Positions 8,402-16,079 of a stretch of 64,000 bases of DNA are shown piece after piece. Position numbers and translations under genes: made by a program. The stretch lies in contig NZ_CP009287.1 in NCBI RefSeq assembly GCF_000758705.1, forward strand, positions 5,208,001-5,272,000, in the 5' to 3' direction. The notes beneath the pieces are model-generated. The model did not search any database, was not told the DNA's origin, and saw nothing but the letters and a program-made list of their open reading frames with translations. This DNA is from Paenibacillus graminis. GTDB taxonomy: Bacteria > Bacillota > Bacilli > Paenibacillales > Paenibacillaceae. Every line of letters starts with the position of its first letter. Position 1 is the first letter of the stretch.

Positions 8402-8486
8402 TAAGCCATCTCCTCATATAAGCTAGTATAATGTTGCTTATCTAATGTAGTTCATCTCTGATAGGATGGCTTGCACAAGTTTACGT

Positions 8487-8519
8487 TTTTCCACCTACAA
8501 TATTGCTTTTAGACCTACA
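8487..8519 (-). promoter_or_regulatory. Direct repeats, candidate AraC-type operator
   Basis: The 13-base pattern TTTTNNACCTACA occurs at 8487-8499 and again at 8507-8519, exactly 20 bases apart. Two same-orientation half-sites about two helical turns apart are what AraC-family activators bind. They stand 86-118 bases upstream of the isomerase start, in a good position to activate it. The regulator at 4261 is the obvious candidate. Confidence 0.5.
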
Positions 8520-8543
8520 TTTTAATTATTTATGGAAATAAAA

Positions 8544-8573
8544 AAGGATGAGCGGTATATACCGCTTATCCTT
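8544..8573 (-). terminator. Rho-independent terminator after the zinc dehydrogenase
   Basis: A 14-bp stem (one G-T pair) AAGGATGAGCGGTA / TACCGCTTATCCTT with a 2-base centre. On the minus strand it is followed by TTTTTTATTT, a standard terminator for the gene ending at 8598. This separates the dehydrogenase from the isomerase set. Confidence 0.85.
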
Positions 8574-8597
8574 CTACACAGTTTTCTTACAATAAAA

Positions 8598-9713
8598 TTA
8601 ATTTTCACTCTGGTAGATAATTTTACAGCCTTCCATACTGATGTTCTTCTCGAAGGCTTCAGTAAGATTATCAATGCTGTAACGATGCGAGATAATTGAG
8701 GTAATCGGAATGCCGCGAAGTGTACATTCTTTCAGAAACTCGCATGCCTGCAGCCAGTCTTTTGATGCGTAGGTCCAGGAACCGACTACTTTAATTTCTT
8801 TGTTGCAGATATCCAGATGGGGATTATAAGATGTTTCTCCGTTGTTAACAAAGAAGCCCAATTCACAGAGCGAGCCGCCGCGTCGTACATAGTTCCAGAT
8901 CATGGATGCCGCTTTCGGCGATCCGGTCACCTGGAAAGCCATTTCAGCACCGAGCTTCCCCGTAACCGCTTTGACCGCAGCTACAGGATCTGCCGTTTGG
9001 GAAATGTTCACCACTTCGGCGGCGCCTAATTGTTTGGCCAGGTCTAGCCGCTTCTGATCGGCATCCACGGCAATAATGTTCCGTACTCCCATAGTCCGTA
9101 CCAGGCCCAATAAGAGCAGCCCAATCGGACCGCATCCTTGGATGAGAACATAGGAATCATGTTTGAAATTGAATATTTCCTTGGCCTTCTCTACCGCATG
9201 AACGACAACTGCAGCCGGCTCGATTAAAATCCGCAAATCGGTATCCATATCGCTCACATTAAACAAAACGCCGCCCGCATTCACTTTCATGTAATCCCCG
9301 AACCAGCCGTTAAAGTAATGCGCTTCTCCAGGCAGCAAACCGAAAATCTCTCCATTCCCACACAAATGAATCTGCTCCGGATGGTTCAGACAAATATCGC
9401 ATTTGCCGCAGGGCTTGAGGCCGGTTACGATTTTATCGCCGACAGCCAGCGGCTTGCCGGAATAGTCTCTGGTTACGTTTTTACCGAGCTTTACAATGGT
9501 ACCGGTTCCTTCATGCCCCAGATGGACCGGAATGTAACCGAACGGATCGCCCTTGTATTCATGAACATCCGTTCCGCAAATGCCGCATCCGTCCACACGA
9601 ACCAGAATCTCCTCATCATTGATTTCGGGAATTGGAAGCTCTTTGATTGTAATTTCCCGATTGCCGGTTAATACTGCAATTTTCCCTGTTGCTGGAATAG
9701 CATACTCTTTCAC
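8598..9713 (-). CDS. Zinc-dependent medium-chain dehydrogenase (polyol/threonine type)
   Basis: A 371-residue MDR enzyme. GCGICGTDVHEY carries the catalytic zinc Cys, LGHEGTG the His-Glu pair, and CGKCDICLNHPEQIHLC the four structural-zinc cysteines. GCGPIGLLLLG is the NAD-binding loop and VDADQKRL suggests NAD(H) preference because an Asp follows the second strand. Family members oxidise sorbitol, xylitol, other polyols or threonine. The start is GTG at 9713 with GGGGGA upstream. It lies between the isomerase set and a TetR gene, and has its own terminator. A role in feeding a polyol into, or removing an aldehyde from, the neighbouring pathway is inference. Confidence 0.88.
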   Translation of the reverse strand: MKEYAIPATGKIAVLTGNREITIKELPIPEINDEEILVRVDGCGICGTDVHEYKGDPFGYIPVHLGHEGTGTIVKLGKNVTRDYSGKPLAVGDKIVTGLKPCGKCDICLNHPEQIHLCGNGEIFGLLPGEAHYFNGWFGDYMKVNAGGVLFNVSDMDTDLRILIEPAAVVVHAVEKAKEIFNFKHDSYVLIQGCGPIGLLLLGLVRTMGVRNIIAVDADQKRLDLAKQLGAAEVVNISQTADPVAAVKAVTGKLGAEMAFQVTGSPKAASMIWNYVRRGGSLCELGFFVNNGETSYNPHLDICNKEIKVVGSWTYASKDWLQACEFLKECTLRGIPITSIISHRYSIDNLTEAFEKNISMEGCKIIYQSEN

Positions 9714-9746
9714 TCGGATTCCCCCAAAAGTAACATAATTATATTA

Positions 9747-9772
9747 GTGAATTAATTCACAATAAAATTATA
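9747..9772 (-). promoter_or_regulatory. -10 element and 14-bp palindrome upstream of the zinc dehydrogenase
   Basis: On the minus strand TATAAT (9767-9772) is followed seven bases later by the perfect palindrome GTGAATTAATTCAC (9747-9760). A palindrome over the transcription start is a typical TetR operator, and a TetR gene lies directly upstream at 9879-10439. Confidence 0.5.
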
Positions 9773-9878
9773 GTCTTTTGTTTTTTTAAAAGCAGTTCTC
9801 ATTCCAGTGAATCTGTCACCAATCGTTACACATCAGGCAGAATAGATCAAAACGTTACAACTTCAACTATATGTAAAC

Positions 9879-10439
9879 TCAAAAGCTTTCTGTATCAGCT
9901 AGAGGATACAGGCACAGATATATTTTTTGCGGCATTAAGTCGATTAACAGCGAAGCCATATATTCCGGGGATTGTCTCATTCCATGAAGTACCCAGTCTC
10001 CGGTCATATCCAGTGCTGAGCGGCAATAGTATTGGAGCAGCATATCTATATCCTCCGTCACCGTTTCTCTTTTCCGGATTATCTCCCTGAAAAAATGATA
10101 GATGCACTCATAATCATAACGCAGCAAACTGTTGTAATCAGAGGATGAAAAAGCAGAGATGAAAAAATAACGGTCCTCTTTCATCAACTTCAGCTTCTTA
10201 ATCAGTCCTTCCTCAATAGTGAGGCTTAGCCCCATTTGTCTGATCGTCTTTTGCACAATTTTATCAAAGTACCAATTTACCAGATCATATTTATCCTTAA
10301 AATTACGATAAAAAGTTTGCCGCGTTGTTCCGCAATGGGCAACGATTTCACTCACCGTTATTTTGTCCAGCGGTGTAGTCTTCATTAATTCCTTAACTGC
10401 ATTGGCTAAGGCATACTTTGTCCGTTCCTGAAATTCCAT
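9879..10439 (-). CDS. TetR-family regulator
   Basis: About 186 residues. The N-terminal helix-turn-helix contains KITVSEIVAHCGTTRQTFYRNF, a textbook TetR recognition helix. The C-terminal ligand domain with WVLHGMRQSPEYMASLLIDLMP resembles the DhaS-like subgroup (TetR_C_8), whose members control dihydroxyacetone or other small-carbonyl genes. ATG at 10439 is preferred over the longer frame because AAAGGAG lies 7 bases upstream. It is followed on the same strand by the zinc dehydrogenase at 8598, whose promoter carries a matching palindrome. Control of that gene is inferred. Confidence 0.85.
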   Translation of the reverse strand: MEFQERTKYALANAVKELMKTTPLDKITVSEIVAHCGTTRQTFYRNFKDKYDLVNWYFDKIVQKTIRQMGLSLTIEEGLIKKLKLMKEDRYFFISAFSSSDYNSLLRYDYECIYHFFREIIRKRETVTEDIDMLLQYYCRSALDMTGDWVLHGMRQSPEYMASLLIDLMPQKIYLCLYPLADTESF

Positions 10440-10466
10440 AGGTTTGCTCCTTTGCCAAGCCATTTG

Positions 10467-11418
10467 CTATTGTATATCTAGGCCGTAGTACATATCTCTA
10501 TATTCTCTCGGCGTATAACCATGCTTCGCTTTGAATATCGGGTAAAAATGGGAGCGGTTAGAGAAGCCGAGCTTGTGTACAATGTTGGAAATACTGTCGG
10601 TACTGTGAATTAGCAGAGCTTCCGACTCCTTCATGCTGAAGGTTTGCCCATATTCAAGTATGATTGCTCCGGTATTTTTTTTGATGATACGGTTGAGATA
10701 TTCAGGGTTAAAATTTAGCAGGCTCCCCAGCTCGCCTCGTGAGATATGGCCTTTTCGCTCTTCAAGCAGATAGGATGTACGCATAAACAGAATATCTTCA
10801 GGATTGGAGGATAAGGCCCATGCGTTTGGTATTGTATAAAGTCATTCTTCCAGCAGGGAGAACAGACCTTTCACCATATAGGACCATCCTGGTATCTGGT
10901 TTAATATTTCCATGATTAACTCGTTGATTAAGCGCTACAACCTGTCCGTGATACCGAAGTGGGATCTCGTATCATTCATGAAAAAGTTTATATACTCTTT
11001 GCGGTGTTGATCCTTTTTGTCAAGCTATCCGATATGAACTCATAAACGATGTTGGTATGATTAACAGGCTTGTTGCTCTCCGTATACGGTAAATTGTTTT
11101 GAATGACCTCCCTAATGGTTTCGTGCGAAATACAAAATACACCGCAGTTGAAATACGCTGAAAATTCTTCGACATATCTGGTATTAAGTCCGAACAAACA
11201 CACATAGCCACTGCCATAACTGCAACAGGTATCTTTAATGTAATTAATACTTCACCGCTGATCACATACATGAATTCAAAGTAATTGTGATTATGGATTG
11301 TCCGCCGATTATAGTGGGACTGAAGTTCTTTTTTGGATAAAGAGCTAAGATAATGTTGCCCGGGTATTACTGTATTCACAATTAAAGCCACATCCTCATT
11401 GCTTAAGTCACAATACAT
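10467..11418 (-). pseudogene. Broken AraC-family regulator
   Basis: Pieces of one AraC gene lie in order on the minus strand. An N-terminal cupin with HNHNYFEFMYVISGEV is at about 11418-11200, middle segments with HETIREVIQNNLPYTESN lie in another frame (10988-11203), and the C-terminal helix-turn-helix with GYTPREYRDMYY is at 10467-10784. At least two frameshifts and some stops separate them. The full length would have been about 300 residues. No good ribosome binding site precedes the first ATG. It probably once regulated the broken transporter genes to its right. Confidence 0.75.
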
Positions 11419-11716
11419 GCTGAAAAAGCTTTAAAGCATGGTAAGATTGTACTGCTTTGCAACGGAGTTGCCTGCATTTTGAACACGCAGAGCCTTATCC
11501 CATTGTACCTCTGAAGCGCTTTGAAATTTGATTGAGCTCATAGGACAACCCTTCTTACTTTAGTCAGTTTTTGATACACTTCAAGCGGATTAACGACTGT
11601 TATCAGCACTGTTCCCTAAAATAAAGCGATTACAATTGTATTATAGATTTTGCACATTGGCTTCGCAAGCCTGCCTAGGCAGATCTAGTGATAAAATCAT
11701 TTTAAAAGGGGATAAA

Positions 11717-11985
11717 CATGCAGCTAACAATCAAAATAACCTCATCGACTTCCACTCGATCGGGAAGATTGGTCTGAGAGAACGGATGGCTTATGGCTGC
11801 GGCGATGTGGTATGAGCTTCCATTGCTGCGTTCATGGTGTATTTTTTTACAGATAAAGTCGCCCTAACAGCAGGGATAACCGGTATTATTTTACTGGTCG
11901 AGCGTATTTTGGACGGTTTTGTAGATGTGCTTGAAGGAAATGGTCCAAATACAACCTTTCGTTCAAAAAGAACGCAAGGGAGAAG
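11717..11985 (+). pseudogene. GPH/MelB-type sugar symporter, N-terminal remnant
   Basis: Read across at least two frameshifts, the plus strand encodes KIGLRERMAYGCGDV, then MVYFFTDKVALTAGITG and IILLVERILDGFVDVLEG. This is the first 70 or so residues of glycoside-pentoside-hexuronide (MelB/XynP-like) cation symporters, which normally run to 450 residues. AAAAGGGG precedes the ATG at 11717, so the original start region seems kept. The sequence then switches abruptly at about 11990 into the antisense of an ABC permease gene, marking a deletion or rearrangement joint. Confidence 0.65.
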
Positions 11986-11996
11986 CATAATCGATA

Positions 11997-12338
11997 TTAC
12001 CATAACCAGCGTTTATTCATTTGGACGACCGCTAATACGGCTACGATCAGCGATAGCGCGATGCTGATCGGAACGACAAGAACGGTATACAGCAGCGTAT
12101 TACCGACAGCATGCCAGACTTGAACGTCATCAAACATCTTGCGGTAGTTATCAAGACCCACAAAGATATTTCCCCGGCCGAAATCTCCGCTCTTAAAGAA
12201 ACTTAGATAGGCTGATTGAATGATCGGGATGATATTCAGCACGATAAGTCCGATCATTGTCGGCGCAATCAGAAACCAGCCCCAGGACCATTCGCCCCAT
12301 GTCTGTCTGGAGATTCTTCTGGATACATCTTTACTCAT
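11997..12338 (-). pseudogene. CUT1 sugar ABC permease (MalF/UgpA-like), N-terminal fragment
   Basis: 113 residues survive: a basic N-terminus, a first membrane helix (GWFLIAPTMIGLIVLNIIP) and FVGLDNYRKMFDDVQVWHAVGNTLLYT, the family signature before the second and third helices. Full-length permeases have about 290-300 residues with the EAA loop, which is missing. GGAGAGGGGG precedes the ATG at 12338, so the 5' end is original. Truncation at about 12000 coincides with the broken symporter gene. The fragment follows a binding-protein remnant, as expected for a SBP-permease operon. Confidence 0.75.
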
Positions 12339-12423
12339 GGATTGTCCCCCTCTCCTATCCTTAGGCGGCAGCCCTCCAGATGCCGCCCAAAAGGATGGTA
12401 TATTTGAGTAAATCTTCTCCGGC

Positions 12424-12588
12424 TTACTTCTCCTGAGACAAGCTTTCGTTCATCACCTTGGCCGCATTTAGTGCCGCTTCCTTAACCGGAATCTTCCCGG
12501 AAAAAGCCTGGCCAAGGGCTTCATTGACCTTGTCTTCCCACACCGCCGTCGTGTTCGAGTATGGACGGATAACGCCGTAATCGACCAT
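12424..12588 (-). pseudogene. Sugar ABC binding protein, C-terminal remnant
   Basis: The last 54 residues of a CUT1 extracellular solute-binding protein: VDYGVIRPYSNTTAVW followed by NEALGQAFSGKIPVKEAALN and a Lys-rich end. Typical family members have 420-450 residues, and the N-terminal seven-eighths, including the lipobox, are gone. The break at about 12590 abuts a GC-rich plus-strand fragment of another transporter. It is the upstream partner of the truncated permease at 11997-12338. Confidence 0.65.
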
Positions 12589-12593
12589 ATGGC

Positions 12594-12680
12594 GCGTTAG
12601 GCATCTGGGGCGCACTCGCACTGTTGGCCGCGCTGTTCTGGTTGCCTCAAGCTCGGGCGGGTCACATGTCTTCCGGAACA
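12594..12680 (+). pseudogene. Short MFS (CynX-like) transporter fragment
   Basis: About 29 codons on the plus strand read LGIWGALALLAALFWLPQ and continue with ARAGH. This hydrophobic, tryptophan- and proline-ended segment looks like the sixth membrane helix of cyanate/NimT-type MFS transporters. The stretch is much richer in GC than its surroundings. No start or stop belongs to it, so it appears to be a scrap inserted between the binding-protein remnant and the AraC gene. Identification rests on one helix and is tentative. Confidence 0.3.
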
Positions 12681-12747
12681 GCAACAGGCGCTCAGACAAG
12701 TTGCTTCCTGAATTTCTATAGTATGTTAGATGAAGATCGTATATATG

Positions 12748-13590
12748 CTACGACTTCTGGTAGGTGCGGCGGAAGGCGCCGGGTGTAATCCGTTCCAGCT
12801 TCTTGAAGATTGCGCCATAATAGCTGGCAGATTCGAAACCGACTTGATGGGCAATATCCTGCATCCCGCGCTGCACATTGTCGAGCAGCAGTTCCTTGCT
12901 CTTGTTGACCCTCACCTGATTCACATAACTGATGGGACGAATGCCAGTCGTCTTCTTGAACAAATGGCAGAAGTATTCCGGTGTGACGCACATCAATCCG
13001 GCGAGCGTCTGCAAACTAATCTCTTCGGCATAATGCTGGTCAATATAGTCCAGGACCGGCTTTAACCGTTCATACTGCTGCCCGACTGTATCGCTGCCTT
13101 CTACAGAGATGCGCTGAATAATCTCCGTCAATAAGGTATAGAGGATGGCGGAGCATGCGTAATTGCTTAACGTTTGCTCTCGCGGCGTAAGGGCAGCCTG
13201 CAGCAGCTCCTTCATTCCGGATAAAAGGTATTCGGGCGATGCGAGTGTGAATACGCATGTGTCTACAATGCCGACTGTTTCAAACAAGCCCGCTGACCCG
13301 CTGCCATCGAAGATGATCCAGTCGACTTCCCAGCTCCCTGATAAAGCATAATATTCATGCTTCTGGCCGGGGAACAGCAGCATGCCCATACCTTGCTTGA
13401 CGATATGCTCCGTTTCACTCAGCTTGAGCTTGCCCCCGCCACTGCGGCATTGAATCCACTGATAATCCTGAATGCCCGGGTCCCGGTATATATGCTCCTG
13501 TTCATGATGCAGACCTATCCCTAGCAAATAAAATGGGAGCAGCTTGTCTCGGGCAGATAGTACCGGAAAAGCGCGATTTGGATGAGACAT
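12748..13590 (-). CDS. AraC-family regulator divergent from GH42
   Basis: A 280-residue regulator. The N-terminal cupin (residues about 30-120) shows QGMGMLLFPGQKHEYY, a typical sugar-sensing pocket. The C-terminal helix-turn-helix pair has ISLQTLAGLMCVTPEYFCHLF and ends with SYYGAIFKKLERITPGAFRR. GGAG stands 8 bases before the ATG. It is divergent from the beta-galactosidase at 13704 across a 113-base promoter region, so it very probably activates that gene in response to a galactoside. Left of it lies a stretch of broken genes. Confidence 0.87.
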   Translation of the reverse strand: MSHPNRAFPVLSARDKLLPFYLLGIGLHHEQEHIYRDPGIQDYQWIQCRSGGGKLKLSETEHIVKQGMGMLLFPGQKHEYYALSGSWEVDWIIFDGSGSAGLFETVGIVDTCVFTLASPEYLLSGMKELLQAALTPREQTLSNYACSAILYTLLTEIIQRISVEGSDTVGQQYERLKPVLDYIDQHYAEEISLQTLAGLMCVTPEYFCHLFKKTTGIRPISYVNQVRVNKSKELLLDNVQRGMQDIAHQVGFESASYYGAIFKKLERITPGAFRRTYQKS

Positions 13591-13642
13591 TCGACCAACT
13601 CCTATTATCTTAATATTCTTATGTCGTATTAATTATTTAGGA

Positions 13643-13671
13643 TATTCACTCCAATTAATATAGCATATAAT
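13643..13671 (+). promoter_or_regulatory. Promoter of the GH42 gene
   Basis: TATTCA (13643-13648) and a perfect TATAAT (13666-13671) are 17 bases apart. The surrounding AT-rich inverted motifs with ATTAATAT between the divergent genes are suitable for AraC binding, but no clear repeat could be fixed. AAAGGAG lies 7 bases before the ATG at 13704. Confidence 0.6.
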
Positions 13672-13703
13672 CGCAATATATTGATGAGCAAAGGAGATTA
13701 GGA

Positions 13704-15689
13704 ATGACGATTAAGATCGGAATTGATTATTATCCAGAGCAATGGACTCCCGAGCAATGGGAGAAGGATGCAGCGCTTATGCAAGAGACAGGTGTTGCTG
13801 TTGTGCGGATGGCGGAATTCGCCTGGAGCAGAATGGAACCGACCGAGGGTGATTATCGGTTTGAATGGTTGGATGCGGCTATAGAAGTATTCGCCGCACG
13901 CAATATGGCGATCGTGTTATGCACACCTACCAATACCCCGCCGAACTGGATGACAACCCGTTATCCGGATGTGCTGCCAATGGATGAGCAACGTCAAATC
14001 ATCCGTCCGGGTGTGCGTGGACATCGTTGCAACAACAGCTATTCCTTAAGAATGCTGGGATCCAAATTTGTGGAAGCGATGTCACAGCGCTATGCGAAGC
14101 ATCCCGCCGTCATTGGCTGGCAAATCGACAACGAGATGCACTACCAGGAATGCCATTGCGATACGTGCAATCGTGCATTTGTCGCTTGGCTGCAGAAGCG
14201 TTATTCCAGTCTGGAAGAGTTGAACCGGGAGTGGGGTACGGTCGTCTGGAGCGGGGAGTACAGCAACTGGTCCGAGGTAACGACACCGCTCGGTACCAGT
14301 AAACCGATGAATCCTTCCTATCTTCTGGAGTACAAGCGCTTCTGCTCGGACAGTGTAGGCTATCTGCTGGGATGGCAGCTTGATATTCTGCGCAGCAACT
14401 GTCCGGGCCAATTCGTGACGCATAACATGTGGCAATACCCGAATAGCCTGGACTATTACAATCTCTACAAGGAGCTGGACTTCGTCTCTGTCGATTATTA
14501 TCCGAATGAGCTGTATCGCGATTATGGCGACCGGTTCCCGAGGAACGGAGCGTTGACACTGGACTTGGTTCGAGGCATCAAGCGCCGCAATTTCTGGGTC
14601 ATGGAGCAGCTGAGCGGAGCGCAGGGCGCCTGGATGCCTATCCAGCGTACTCCTTATCCCGGATTAATCCGGGCCCGTTCCTGGCAGACAATCGCCCGCG
14701 GTGCCGACATGGTCGTCCATTTCCGTTGGCGGAGTGCTATCGTCGGAGCCGAACAGTTCTGGCATGGGCTTATCGACCACAGCAACGTTCCTGGACGCAG
14801 GTTCAGAGAGTTTGCGGAGCTTACTAGCGAGGTGAACCGCCTAGGAGAACTGCTGGCCGGCTCGACAATCGTTAACCAGGTTGCGATTTTGCATTCACAT
14901 GATCAACATACGGCGCTTTCCCTTCAGCCGCAAGCAGAGGGGGGAATACACTATATAGACAACTTGTCCTCTATGCACAATGTATTTCTGAAAATGGGCG
15001 TCGGTACGGACGTTATCAACTGGACCGAGGAGCTCGATGGCTACAAGCTGGTCATTGTCCCTTCCCTCTTTCTGTTAAATGAAGAAGCAGCACAGCGGCT
15101 GGAGCGATTCGCTGCCAGGGGCGGCACGGTCGTCCTCACCAATCGGACAGGCGTGAAGAACATGCGGAATGTCTGTGAGATGCTGCCTCTGCCGGGACTG
15201 CTGGCGGAAGCGGCGGGGGTTGTCGTTAGTGAGTATGATGCAATTGGCAACAGCGAGCATCGGATTCGAAACGCGGAGGGCCAGACATTCGCTGCGAAGC
15301 AATGGAGCGATCTGCTGGAACTGCGGGGAGCAGCACCGATTGCCTGGTATGACAACGACTTTTATGAGGGTGTACCGGCAGTTACCGTCAATAAGTTTGG
15401 TGAAGGTGAAGTGTATTATATCGGCACTTGGCCGGAGCCATCGTATTTCTATCAGCTGTTCGAAGGAATATTGAAGGAAAAGGACCTTGCGCCTAAGCTC
15501 CAGCTGCCGGAAGGTGTCGAGCTGTCGATTCGATCGAAGGGTAAGGAAAGCTTCCTGTTCCTGATCAATTTGACGAATGAGCAACAAGAGGTTGCGCTTG
15601 ACGTTCCCTATCGCAGCTTGTTGACGAGCAAGAGATCGGAGCAGAAGGTGATGCTGCCAGCTATGGGAGTAGATATTCTAACTTTATAG
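13704..15689 (+). CDS. GH42 beta-galactosidase
   Basis: A 661-residue cytoplasmic enzyme without signal peptide, the usual length for GH42. IGIDYYPEQW opens the TIM barrel. Glu144 in GWQIDNEMH is the expected acid/base and Glu301 in NFWVMEQLSG the nucleophile. A zinc-type cysteine cluster (HRCNNS, then ECHCDTC) lies around residues 109-154. A trimerisation domain (about 390-590) and a small C-terminal beta domain follow. It hydrolyses terminal beta-galactosides such as lacto-, arabino- or galacto-oligosaccharides after uptake. It is alone in its transcription unit, controlled by the divergent AraC gene and closed by two hairpins. Confidence 0.93.
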   Translation: MTIKIGIDYYPEQWTPEQWEKDAALMQETGVAVVRMAEFAWSRMEPTEGDYRFEWLDAAIEVFAARNMAIVLCTPTNTPPNWMTTRYPDVLPMDEQRQIIRPGVRGHRCNNSYSLRMLGSKFVEAMSQRYAKHPAVIGWQIDNEMHYQECHCDTCNRAFVAWLQKRYSSLEELNREWGTVVWSGEYSNWSEVTTPLGTSKPMNPSYLLEYKRFCSDSVGYLLGWQLDILRSNCPGQFVTHNMWQYPNSLDYYNLYKELDFVSVDYYPNELYRDYGDRFPRNGALTLDLVRGIKRRNFWVMEQLSGAQGAWMPIQRTPYPGLIRARSWQTIARGADMVVHFRWRSAIVGAEQFWHGLIDHSNVPGRRFREFAELTSEVNRLGELLAGSTIVNQVAILHSHDQHTALSLQPQAEGGIHYIDNLSSMHNVFLKMGVGTDVINWTEELDGYKLVIVPSLFLLNEEAAQRLERFAARGGTVVLTNRTGVKNMRNVCEMLPLPGLLAEAAGVVVSEYDAIGNSEHRIRNAEGQTFAAKQWSDLLELRGAAPIAWYDNDFYEGVPAVTVNKFGEGEVYYIGTWPEPSYFYQLFEGILKEKDLAPKLQLPEGVELSIRSKGKESFLFLINLTNEQQEVALDVPYRSLLTSKRSEQKVMLPAMGVDILTL

Positions 15690-15710
15690 GACAGCTGCTT
15701 ACTTCATTGC

Positions 15711-15755
15711 AAAGAGCTGTCTCACAAGGCGGAATATCTTGAAAGACAGCTCTTT
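15711..15755 (+). terminator. Terminator-like hairpin after GH42
   Basis: AAAGAGCTGTCT (15711-15722) pairs perfectly with AGACAGCTCTTT (15744-15755) around a 21-base loop. It lies 22 bases after the GH42 stop. The long loop and short T-run make it a weaker terminator than the next hairpin. Confidence 0.55.
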
Positions 15756-15894
15756 ATTGCTGTTCAATAGAAGTGTCGATGGACGTATGTTAAAATGAGC
15801 GAATTTTCTATTTTAGAATCTCATCAAGCCTTCCAACGGCCATTACTGGAATGTCCAGATAATCTATAGGGACTAAATAAATCTTTCATGTAAG

Positions 15895-15939
15895 AAAGAG
15901 AAAGACTGATTCCAGCAGACGGAATCAGTCTTTCTCTTT
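15895..15939. terminator. Strong bidirectional terminator between convergent GH42 and GH43 genes
   Basis: A perfect 19-bp stem: 15895-15913 pairs with 15921-15939 around the 7-base loop AGCAGAC. The stem ends are A/T-rich on both sides. It separates the rightward GH42 gene from the leftward GH43 operon. Confidence 0.8.
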
Positions 15940-16079
15940 ATCAATTCAGCATGTGCCCCTCGAACTCCTTGCCAAGATTCAAGGAGCTTCTTGGAGCCAA
16001 TCACAACAGCCACCAGTTAAACCATGAACATAATATACTATATTTTTACTTATGTTGTTTTCAGGAGTGCAGATTGCAA

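Noticed and set aside
13704..15689. Several 100-170-codon frames antisense to the GH42 gene
   Set aside because: They lack ribosome binding sites and family signatures and arise from codon bias of the real gene on the plus strand.
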